From positions 1-27,783 of the forward strand of contig LT649410.1 of the NCBI GenBank assembly GCA_900128395.1: a stretch of DNA of 27,783 nt, written 5' to 3'. Within the stretch, counting starts at the first letter, position 1. The number at the start of each line of letters is the position of its first letter. Made by a program: the position numbers and the translations under genes. The stretch comes from Stramenopiles sp. TOSAG23-2. Lineage: Eukaryota; Sar. The notes under the pieces were generated by a model that saw only the letters and a program-made list of their open reading frames with translations, was not told where the DNA came from and did no database searches. This document shows, piece by piece, positions 17,138 to 25,396 of the stretch.

Positions 17138-19507
17138 ATGCCTACGAAAAAACGATCTTCGAATTTAAGTAGCAACAAAAAAGTTGAATATACTAAAGCA
17201 CAAAAAATGTATATGAAACTATGTAATAATAGTAAAGTACGGCCTGATACGGAATTTGTGAATCATTTACCAGATCAAATATTGTATTTTCCAAATTTGG
17301 ATAATGCGGGGGAGAAGGAAATAGATATAGTTGGTGTATTGACCAGTCGTATGACAAAAACAAAACACATTAAATACGGTTGTATTGTTCCAGATGGCAG
17401 TCAAGGTGAAGGAAGTGGTGGTAGAAAACGTGTTGTCTTGCCTGGGCAAGAAGATATACCAATTTATACAGCTGGCTCCTGTTTAAAGCTATGTAAATCT
17501 GTTCAACGTTGCGTTATTCAATCAAAGTCAATATTAACTCTCGAACTTGCTGGTATACATTTACGTGCAGATGCTTTAAGAGCAATAGGTAAAGGTATTT
17601 TGGAAAGTACATCTCTTAAACGTTTAAATTTAGGGCGTTGTGGATTAAATGATGATGGCATGGCTATCATTAATAAAGCGCTTGTTGATAGTAGATCATT
17701 GAATGATATTGATTTATCCGGCAATAACTTGCATGACAGTAGCGCGTCAGCCATTGCTGCATTAATTCGTCGTCACTCAGCGAGACGGGATGATGAATAT
17801 TGGGCTAGTTGTTTACGTTCTGGTGGCGAAGAAGGCTTAGTTCCTCGTGGACCAAATCCAAGTGTTGCAGAGATAAACGTACAATTGAAAGGTTTAGTTG
17901 CAATTGATATTTCAGGGAATGAATTTACTGATAAATCGCTTGGTAGCATTAACATAGATGGAAGCGTTGGCATGGGACCTCTTGGGAAAGTCATTGCAAG
18001 GGATGATTGGCTTGTAGCATTTAATTTTTTAGATAATAATATAACGGAGAATGGTGCAACAATTTTGAAAAAAGCATTAGAAGAAAATGAATCATTAGCT
18101 GCAATTGATTTCAGGCCAAAGCCTATGGTTCCATCTGATTTGGTTGAGTCTAAAGTGAAACCAACGTTAACGGGAGAATTACCAAAACCAATTTTACATC
18201 AATTAGGTCGTCGTGATCCAAAAACTGCTAGTTGGATGATGACACGCATCCCAAAAAAAGGCGTGATAGCCACTCATGAAGCAATACATCAAATATTAGC
18301 ACGATGGGGTTGGTTTGGTTTAAGAGAAGGGGAAGAAGCGGAAAAAGCAATTTCAGGCAAAAAAACTACTACAACGAAAAAACGTAGTAGTAAAAAATCT
18401 ACAAGTAGTAGGATTAATAAGAAAAAAAGCAATGAAAATAATAAAAGCAGCGTGAATACTTCAACTCGTATGAAACGCAATCGATTAGGAAACAAAAATG
18501 CAACGAAAAGCACAGGTACTTCCAGAAATGCAAAATCAACAACGACTACAACAACAAAAAAGAAAAAAGTGTTGAAAAAAAAAGGAAAAAAGAAAAAGGC
18601 AACAGCTAGTGTCAATGTAACGATTCCAAGACCAAAATCAGCACCGTCGGGTGATTTTGCCTTGAATAATTTAAGTAGTAAAAGCAGTGGTAGTCTGCGT
18701 GGCCGTGTTCCTAAAACTAGGCTAGAGCGTGCTGATATGGCAGCTGCAAGACTAAATAGTAATGCTACGGAACGTCCAAAAACATCACGGGGATCACGTC
18801 CTAAATTTACTCAAGCACAAAGAAATAAAGCTTTTGGTTTAGAAAGCCCTAATACATTTGAAGCATCTACTCGGCCACCACAAGTTGAAACAGTCGATCT
18901 TCGTTTGTCACCCGAAGCAATTGATGCTTTGCGTTCTGTATTTCGACGCGTCATCATGAATAATTCCGATGCCGATGATGTTGATCATAGTAATCAACCG
19001 ACTGCACCATTTAAAGATTTAGTAACGGAGCTGCAACGTGATGCAAATGCATCAGCATTGTTGAATATTCCTGGATCCACACCTCGTAACAACAATAATT
19101 CCGCTGTGTTAAATTCCCAACGAATGTCATGGTCCACACTGTTACAGTTTTTCAGCGAACGTGCAGAAAAAGCAACAATTATAGCAAAATCGCCGCGTAA
19201 AAGATCAAAAAATCAAGTAAATTTTCCAAATTCTCCACGTATATTAGTTGATGGTGTTGAAGAAGGAAATGAGTTAGAGGTATTAAGCATGCTAGAAAAT
19301 TGGGTTGCTCAAATGCATGATTTTATAGATAAAGCAGAGGAAGATCCTACATTGTTAAATAGTGGCAAGAAAAAGAAGAAAAAGAAAAGCAATAAGCGGA
19401 AGGAAACAACACCGCAGAAAAATAAAGAAAAGACGGTTGTTGCAATGAGTCCAGATGAAGTTAGAAATGCAATAGCAAGTCGTTTAAAGGACATGTTTGA
19501 TGTTTAA
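17138..19507 (+). CDS. CEP78-like leucine-rich-repeat centriolar protein
   Basis: A 789-residue protein. An RNI-type leucine-rich-repeat region spans about 125-330: LTLELAGIHLRADALRAIGKG, LKRLNLGRCGLNDDGMAIINKAL, LNDIDLSGNNLHDSSASAIAAL, LVAIDISGNEF and LVAFNFLDNNITENGATILKKAL. Between repeats sits RRHSARRDDEYWASCLR (about 210-227), matching the RRHEETWAESLR signature of CEP78. The DDWL preceding a repeat also fits CEP78 (EDLWLRALDL). CEP78 localises to centrioles or basal bodies and acts in ciliogenesis in animals. The C-terminal half differs: poly-Lys/Thr tracts (about 405-490), a conserved-looking helical block (VDLRLSPEAIDALRSVFRRV) and another Lys cluster near 745-752. The ATG at 17138 starts a Lys-rich leader. 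No intron is apparent. The LRR call is firm; CEP78 orthology is likely. Confidence 0.72.
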   Translation: MPTKKRSSNLSSNKKVEYTKAQKMYMKLCNNSKVRPDTEFVNHLPDQILYFPNLDNAGEKEIDIVGVLTSRMTKTKHIKYGCIVPDGSQGEGSGGRKRVVLPGQEDIPIYTAGSCLKLCKSVQRCVIQSKSILTLELAGIHLRADALRAIGKGILESTSLKRLNLGRCGLNDDGMAIINKALVDSRSLNDIDLSGNNLHDSSASAIAALIRRHSARRDDEYWASCLRSGGEEGLVPRGPNPSVAEINVQLKGLVAIDISGNEFTDKSLGSINIDGSVGMGPLGKVIARDDWLVAFNFLDNNITENGATILKKALEENESLAAIDFRPKPMVPSDLVESKVKPTLTGELPKPILHQLGRRDPKTASWMMTRIPKKGVIATHEAIHQILARWGWFGLREGEEAEKAISGKKTTTTKKRSSKKSTSSRINKKKSNENNKSSVNTSTRMKRNRLGNKNATKSTGTSRNAKSTTTTTTKKKKVLKKKGKKKKATASVNVTIPRPKSAPSGDFALNNLSSKSSGSLRGRVPKTRLERADMAAARLNSNATERPKTSRGSRPKFTQAQRNKAFGLESPNTFEASTRPPQVETVDLRLSPEAIDALRSVFRRVIMNNSDADDVDHSNQPTAPFKDLVTELQRDANASALLNIPGSTPRNNNNSAVLNSQRMSWSTLLQFFSERAEKATIIAKSPRKRSKNQVNFPNSPRILVDGVEEGNELEVLSMLENWVAQMHDFIDKAEEDPTLLNSGKKKKKKKSNKRKETTPQKNKEKTVVAMSPDEVRNAIASRLKDMFDV

Positions 19508-19765
19508 AGGGGAAAAAAAATTATAAAAAAATAGATGTATGACATACCACACATTATATTATATCTCTCTATATATTAAATATCATTTATTACAACGAAC
19601 GTCGTACGAACGTAAAAAATTTATTTTATTTTCTAGAATATATGCTGTTAAAAGACACGTTAATTTTTGACACACGAAAAAAATATTTACATTTTATATT
19701 ATATATTCTTCTCTCTTTTTTAGCACTGTACATTTAGACATACCATTGTGTACATCACTCGTACT
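19508..19765. other. Convergent 3' spacer with ACGAACGT direct repeat
   Basis: 258 bp separate the convergent ends of the CEP78-like and CDGSH genes. It contains ACGAACGT-CGT-ACGAACGT (19595-19613), an 8-bp direct repeat around a CGT that is unusually GC-rich for this DNA. Function unknown. Confidence 0.5.
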
Positions 19766-20164
19766 TTATAAATCTCCTTTCATCCATGGAATAACCAAAA
19801 AAGTAACTGCAAATAATGCTGTTGTTGATGGAATTAAAATAGAGCGTCGTTTAGCACGTTCTTTTGCTGCAAACGCAATTTTAGGATGCGGTGGCAATTT
19901 ACGATGACTAGCATCACAGAACGGAACTTTTTTGGATTGTTTACATAGACACATATAATTCGTTTCTTTTTCTGCTACAAATTTTATAGGCGTAATGCCT
20001 GTTTGTAATCTTTTATGACTACCATCACAAAATGGCTGTTTTTTTGAGCGTCCACAATTACAGAAATAATATGTTTTCCCTACTTCCAATTGCATTTTTT
20101 TGCATCCACGCCCTGCAACATATTTGCCATTGATGATTAAATCTTCAATATCTGGTAATACCAT
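19766..20164 (-). CDS. Double-CDGSH iron-sulfur protein with C-terminal membrane segment
   Basis: A 132-residue protein with two CDGSH [2Fe-2S] domains, the arrangement of mitochondrial CISD3/MiNT and related proteins. Domain 1 has CNCGRSKKQPFCDGSH (about 34-49), a full CXCX2SX3PXCDGSH match. Domain 2 has CLCKQSKKVPFCDASH (about 72-87), where the Gly of CDGSH is Ala; the three Cys and one His that ligate the cluster are kept in both. After a basic linker (KERAKRRS), residues about 108-126 (ILIPSTTALFAVTFLVIPW) form one hydrophobic segment and the protein ends in MKGDL. It could therefore be tail-anchored, the reverse of the N-terminal anchor of CISD1/2 and unlike soluble CISD3. No obvious N-terminal presequence is present. 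Start ATG 20162-20164. Likely roles are cluster transfer or redox signalling on an organelle membrane. Confidence 0.88.
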   Translation of the reverse strand: MVLPDIEDLIINGKYVAGRGCKKMQLEVGKTYYFCNCGRSKKQPFCDGSHKRLQTGITPIKFVAEKETNYMCLCKQSKKVPFCDASHRKLPPHPKIAFAAKERAKRRSILIPSTTALFAVTFLVIPWMKGDL

Positions 20165-20927
20165 GTTCTTTTCGTTCTTTTATTGTTGAATTGTTAAAGT
20201 AGTCGTCTATCTATAAATTATTTCCATCTACATTGCATCTTTTCATGCATCTTTTTATAACGACAAATTCACCCAAAAGCCACAGGCTTTTTGCAGGTTG
20301 CCAGGCCCCACCACTAACTTCAAATCAGAGAGAATCAAAAATATGATGATGGGATTTCTTGCAAAAAAAAGACCAATAAACCAATTTATTATTAATTTTG
20401 TTTTTAATCAGTATCGAAATATCCGCATACGTGTCATAGTAAACCACACCACCTCCTGATGTGTATGAATATAAATAGTGAATTAGAATAGCAATCATAC
20501 AGTGAGTTTTACCAGGTATTAATATTAATACTACGGTATTATAGCTACCTGAATTAAATAATCATGAAAATCCCAATTTTCTAAATCAACCCACCACAAT
20601 CACAATAGGATTGAAGCTTGACTTGTTGTGCATACGTATGAGTGTAATACTTTTTATGTATATATTTATATTATATGTACAAATTATATCATCGTGGTCA
20701 ATGATGTAGATCTATATATTTATGTATTATTTGAAAAGGAACAGAGAAAAGTTTTTACTAACAGTACTACTTTATTCTATGCATATCCATTTGAGGGAGG
20801 AAGGTACTACGATAGCAGAATTTTGAGTTTTTAAACATTTATAGACGTGTATATATACACACACACATATTTATTAAAGATTATATACCAATATATATAA
20901 ATTGATAAAATTTAAAAACAAAACAAA
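20165..20927. promoter_or_regulatory. Divergent intergenic region, CDGSH protein (-) / MGAT1 (+)
   Basis: 763 bp without a convincing gene; a short TTG-initiated open frame at 20628-20834 is low-complexity. Features seen are the hairpin AAAAGCC-ACA-GGCTTTT (20275-20291), CCAGGCCCC (20301-20309, shared with 2796-2803), TCAAATCAGAGAGAATC (20320-20336, closely matching 2925-2945), TACCAGGTATTA (20510-20521, shared with 10943-10954) and TACCTG (20546-20551). The clustering of shared strings suggests promoter elements. Confidence 0.45.
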
Positions 20928-22574
20928 ATGAGGCGAGGTAAACCAAAACGTGGTGGGAATAAAGGAAATAAAGGTTCAACGAAAATTTATTTTTTAATAT
21001 TTGCTGCTGGATTTGTTGCAGTGACTTTTTTTTTAATTGGTGGGATATTAAAATCATGTACAAATGATGTGAAAGGAATAGACTTGAAGCGAACATTAAA
21101 TGCAGTTGGTGTTAAGAATCTTAAAGATGTTGGAAGAACATATCAAGATTTAGAAGCAAAATATGAAGCAAGTTTACAAACAATCCAGTCTTTGCAATTA
21201 AAAATGGAACGTACAAAAAGAAATATACCAATAGGAAGCGTTAATAATGATGCAATACCTGGAATCAAACCTTTACAAGTAGGCCAGAAATATGCAGATC
21301 AAGACGGAGAGGCCGCTGCTGCCATAGAGAAGCATGACGAGAAAAGTTCAAACCAATTAATGCCACCACCAGGTGAAGCAAACCGTTTACCAATACAAAA
21401 AGCGGCGATTGTTGGTAGTGATGTGGCAGCAATTAAAAAAAATAATTTACGACGTGATTCGAAATCAACTCGTAACTTACACGCAAATAATAATGATCAC
21501 AATAATAATAACAACAAGCAAATTCTTGGGAAAACTGCATTGGTTGTTATATGTTTCAACCGTCCAAAATATCTAAGGAAGACATTAGATAAAATTTTTG
21601 AATATTATCATAATGAAAATGATGTAACAATATTTCTTTCACAAGATGGTAGAGTCTCATCCGTAGAATCAGTCATTGATAATTTTATTGCAAAATTTAA
21701 AATGAAATTTCCAGACTCACCGGTACCAATTCATTTATTTCATATGCAATCAATTGGAAATGGATATATGAAATTAGCACAACATTTTAAATACGCATTG
21801 AATGAGATATTTGTTACGCGTGGACATGCTAGGACAATAATAGTGGAAGATGATTTAGAAATTGCACCAGATTTTTTCGATTATTTTAATGCCATGGCAC
21901 CAATATTGGATAATGATGATACTGTCATGGCTATTTCTGCATGGAATGATAATGGATTTCAGCAATTTACAACCGATGCGACAAAAGTTGTACGATCTGA
22001 CTTTTTCCCAGGATTAGGATGGATGTTAAATAAAAGAATGTGGGATGAATGGGGTCCAAAATGGCCTAAAGGTTATTGGGATGATTGGTTACGTGAACCT
22101 CCACAACGAAAAAATCGTGTAACAATTAGACCAGAAATTAGTCGTACATTTACCTTTGGTAAGAAAGGTGTTAGCCATGCACAATTTTTTGAAAGATATT
22201 TAGGTAAAGTAGTTTTAAATAAGGAACATATAAATTGGAAGAATCTTGATTTTTCATATTTAAATAAAGAATCCTATGACAAGGAATTGCATGATGCGGT
22301 TGATAAAGCAACTGCTACAGACGTTTCAACAGTCAAAAATATTGCATATGGTCATGATAATACACTTGATCATGATGTAAAAATATTTTACAAAAGTTTG
22401 GACAAAGGTCCACAACCTAGTTTTCATATGCTTGCGAATCAATTAGGTATTATGGGGGATAGCAAAGCAAGAGTTCCACGAACAGGCTATTTAGGTATTG
22501 TATCATTGCGTGCAGGCAATGGTAATAATAAAAGAATATTTCTCGTTCCAGCTGTAGATGTTAAATTGAAATAA
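20928..22574 (+). CDS. MGAT1: N-acetylglucosaminyltransferase I (GT13)
   Basis: A 548-residue Golgi type II membrane enzyme. It transfers GlcNAc from UDP-GlcNAc to the alpha-1,3 arm of Man5GlcNAc2, the committed step to hybrid and complex N-glycans. A basic cytosolic N-terminus precedes the membrane anchor (about 19-41). A coiled-coil stem (about 68-97) and an Asn-rich linker (188-197) follow. The GT13 catalytic domain runs from about 203: LVVICFNRP, FLSQDGR, the metal-binding VEDDLEIAPDFFDYF (EDD 307-309), SAWNDNG, FFPGLGWML, KWPKGYWDDW (catalytic Asp in WDDW, 384-387), IRPEISRTFTFGKKGVSH and FSYLNKE, all matching animal and plant GnT-I. The C-terminal VPRTGYLGIV block is also family-typical. 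All visible catalytic motifs are intact. It is intronless, with AATAAA near 22667. It precedes a secreted glycosidase on the same strand. Confidence 0.93.
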   Translation: MRRGKPKRGGNKGNKGSTKIYFLIFAAGFVAVTFFLIGGILKSCTNDVKGIDLKRTLNAVGVKNLKDVGRTYQDLEAKYEASLQTIQSLQLKMERTKRNIPIGSVNNDAIPGIKPLQVGQKYADQDGEAAAAIEKHDEKSSNQLMPPPGEANRLPIQKAAIVGSDVAAIKKNNLRRDSKSTRNLHANNNDHNNNNNKQILGKTALVVICFNRPKYLRKTLDKIFEYYHNENDVTIFLSQDGRVSSVESVIDNFIAKFKMKFPDSPVPIHLFHMQSIGNGYMKLAQHFKYALNEIFVTRGHARTIIVEDDLEIAPDFFDYFNAMAPILDNDDTVMAISAWNDNGFQQFTTDATKVVRSDFFPGLGWMLNKRMWDEWGPKWPKGYWDDWLREPPQRKNRVTIRPEISRTFTFGKKGVSHAQFFERYLGKVVLNKEHINWKNLDFSYLNKESYDKELHDAVDKATATDVSTVKNIAYGHDNTLDHDVKIFYKSLDKGPQPSFHMLANQLGIMGDSKARVPRTGYLGIVSLRAGNGNNKRIFLVPAVDVKLK

Positions 22575-23241
22575 TCTCAAGTCAATTATTTAAAATTATA
22601 TACAGAAGAAGTATATATGATGAGACCCGGTTTTTCATTTCTGAGGAGGAGACTTCCACAAGGGACGAATAAATGTTAGTATACTAATAAGTTCAATAAG
22701 TACAAATTACACATATTTTACTATCAAACCTCGTGCATTATAATTCCTAGATCTTGCGAAAATCATGAATTTTTGGAAAATTTGTATCATTTTTATTTTT
22801 AATCCAAGAAGATACTCTATTATGTACAAATTACACATATTTTACTATCAAACCTCGTGCATTATAATTCCTAGATCTTGCGAAAATCATGAATTTTTGG
22901 AAAATTTGTATCATTTTTATTTTTAATCCAAGAAGATACTCTATTATAAATGCACTCTATGAATTGAGTCATTTTTATAGGCACGATGGTGATTTTATAT
23001 ACATATAAAGAATATTTTTTTTGATCAAGTGAAATGACAACACAATCGGTGAAAGTTGTACTTATACATTATAACATCTAATTATAAATAGTTATATTAA
23101 TGTACATATATAGTAATAGTTACGCTTCGTAGACATGTCGCGAATAGATATAGTTTTATATGGTTCGTATTTACTACCAAGTGTCCGTACCAATTGTAAG
23201 CCAATTTGCCACAATATATATACATATATATATTATACAAA
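22575..23241. other. Spacer between MGAT1 and the glycosidase, with a tandem duplication
   Basis: 667 bp without a gene. It contains a probable MGAT1 polyadenylation signal (AATAAA near 22667), then the perfect 124-bp tandem repeat (entered separately), then AT-rich sequence with TA repeats just before the glycosidase start. Confidence 0.5.
22700..22947. repeat. Perfect 124-bp direct tandem duplication
   Basis: Copies 22700-22823 and 22824-22947 are identical by eye over all 124 positions and directly adjacent, so the duplication is recent or actively homogenised. Each unit contains TACAAATT and, 70 bp later, its reverse complement AATTTGTA (22701-22708 / 22779-22786 in the first copy). No coding potential is apparent. 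Confidence 0.93.
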
Positions 23242-24914
23242 ATGATCATATGGAAGCAACAACGAAATTCACTACTAATTTTATTGATTACATTTTTTAG
23301 TTTAAGTGATGTATTTGCAACATCAAACTTTAAGAATGATACATCATATTTACCACAAATAACAAATAGAAACGGTAAATTATACACAACAGATAATCAA
23401 ATTTTCACTCCACGTGGTGTTAACTACATAAGATTAAATGGATCGCAAGGAACAAAAGCAAATTTACCCGTCTATCACTCCACCTTTTCACCAAAGTATT
23501 ATGAAGGAAATAGAAGCTATACAGAGAATATGTTTCAAAAATTACATTTATTGAAATTCAATATTGTTCGAGTATTGTAAGTTAAAGTAGTAAAATTCTA
23601 TTTCCCTAAACCTAAAAAAGGTATCCTAACTAACACAACGCTCATTCATACGCTATGCTCCACAGTATTGATGTTGGAACTTTAAATCGATTTGATGGTA
23701 TTAATGGCAATGGAACCGCTAATATTCCATTAAATGCAATGTATTTAGACAACGTTGCTGATTTTATTAAGATTAGCTCGAAATATGGTATTTATGTTGT
23801 TCCAACTTTAGATTGGATTCCTCAGAATAATTATTTTATGACAAAATGTAATGTCGAGGAAGAAGCAAAAGCAACAAATCTTGAATTTCCAAACGTACAA
23901 TATATGAGTGAAAAGTGTGTAAATGCAAAAGCAGAATATGTAAAAATATTTTTAGATGGTTTGAAAGATCGTGTTAGCATGAAATTACTTAATACAATTG
24001 CATGGATCTCTATTACCAATGAAGCGTATTATTCAACTGGTCATTTACCATTTTCATCCAAATCAATAAATGTAACTACATCTAGTAATAACAAAACTTA
24101 CGATATGGCCAATCCAAACGATAGACAAATGTGTGCAAACGAAAATGCACTGTATTATGTTAATATAGTCAAAATGCATGTGGAAAAAGAATATGAAAAT
24201 ATATTAATAACAATTGGTTTGTTTACATATTTTGCAGTTGGTAAAACTATACAAGAAAACTATGGTCTTTTGCCTTTGAAAAATATTGATAATAGGTTTC
24301 CATTCTTACCAAATGCTTTGTTAACGTCAAAATCAAAAATTAATTTATTAGATCAACATATTTATCATACACCTGGATGGTCAATGAAAAAAGATTTAGA
24401 ATCTGTTGAATGGAAATCCTTAAATTTTAGTAAAAACTGTGTTGTTATGGGTGAATTTGGTGCATTTAAAGTTCCTGTAGTCTTTCCTACACCTGAAGCT
24501 GCTGCAATTGCGATGAAAAATCAACAAATTGAATCATGTAATTTATATAATTTCTCCGGCTGGTTGTTCTGGACGTTTGATACGTTTGAACAGCCATTTT
24601 TGTGGAATATGAAATCGAATGACTATATTCGTGATGTCTTAAGTCCTCTGAATCGTCCCTCCGCGTGCGATGATGATATGATAAAGGATAAAAATGAAGC
24701 AAAAAGATATAATAAATGTAGGAAATTGTATGCAAATCGTTCTGCATGTAATAATGATAATGTGACTTTTGGTGGATGTGTTTGGTGTGACATTGTTGAT
24801 CAACCACCGTTTTGTACTGAAATTTACATAGCCAAGGCCTGGCCACATCCTCCTCAATTTCCTCCATGGAGATGTGATAAAAATATTACAAATGGTTTAC
24901 AAAACGAAAGCTGA
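23242..24914 (+). CDS. Secreted clan GH-A (GH5-like) glycoside hydrolase with Cys-rich C-terminus, one intron
   Basis: A 527-residue protein from exons 23242-23576 and 23666-24914 (junction codon TT+T, Phe 112). The frame opens upstream at a TTG; the ATG at 23242 starts a signal peptide (about 1-27, core LLILLITFFSL). The barrel begins with the strand GVNYIRLN (about 59-66) and FNIVRVFIDVG. The acid/base candidate is E231 in ISITNEAYY, the clan GH-A NE motif after strand 4. The nucleophile candidate is E375 in VVMGEFGAF, after strand 7, followed by WLFWTFDTFEQ. This layout is that of GH5 mannanase/glucanase-type enzymes; substrate not determined. After the barrel, seven Cys (about 446-515, including GGCVWCD and PFC) make a PSI-like or novel disulfide module. 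Many N-glycosylation sequons are present and there is no C-terminal anchor, so it is probably extracellular, vacuolar or wall-acting. Confidence 0.83.
23577..23665 (+). other. Spliceosomal intron in the glycosidase gene (89 bp)
   Basis: Donor GTAAGT (23577-23582), branch-like CTAACTAAC (23626-23634) and acceptor CACAG ending at 23665. Splicing joins RVF-IDVG in frame and restores the beta-strand of the barrel; unspliced, the frame ends at 23580. The branch-to-acceptor distance is nearly the same as in the kinesin intron. Confidence 0.88.
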
Positions 24915-25396
24915 TAAAATAGTAAAGACTGATACTTGCATAACATAATAATCATCTTCACATATTTCAATTGTAAGTTGCACGTGTTGAATGCAATACT
25001 AAAATTATTTTTAAATTGTATTAATAATTTCAATAATAGGATCTGATGATATTTATGTTGCTTTATACCTGTTGTATTTCTAATATTATAACAGGTAAAT
25101 ACCATTACCATTATTATAATACCTGTATTATACCTGTATAATATACCTCTGTACTTCTAATATTATACCTCGGTATAAAAAAAAAAAAGTACAAGTTTGT
25201 AAATAAAAAAGTATTGTTATTAATATTATTATTATTAATATTAATTATACATTTTAAATATTAGTTGTTCCTTCTGATGCATGATCAAAAGAAGAATTGG
25301 AATATATACATATAGAAGTATTTGTCTTTCCAAACCTTAGAATACATGTTTGTAGTAGCAATATCAATATATATATATATATATAAATAGATAATA
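24915..25396. other. Intergenic region with repeated TACCTG-containing segments
   Basis: No gene is visible. Between 25064 and 25178 an imperfect direct repeat of about 35 bp occurs twice (25064-25100 and 25142-25177; TATACCT, then TTCTAATATTATA). TACCTG/CAGGTA words lie at 25066, 25092, 25120 and 25131. A hairpin TTATACC-TC-GGTATAA (25163-25178) is followed by an A-tract. The region ends with TA repeats (25365-25386) just before the next ATG. Confidence 0.5.

Noticed and set aside
20628-20834. 68-codon open frame in the CDGSH/MGAT1 spacer
   Set aside because: Starts at TTG, is Tyr/Ile-rich from TA repeats, and has no signal or motif.
2806-25136. CAGGTA words as 5' splice donors of untranslated exons
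   Set aside because: Both verified introns use GTAAGT; the words occur in both orientations without paired CTAAC boxes and acceptors.
25163-25192. Hairpin followed by an A-run as a bacterial-type terminator
   Set aside because: The context is a eukaryotic nuclear genome, and the T-run needed for a plus-strand terminator is absent.
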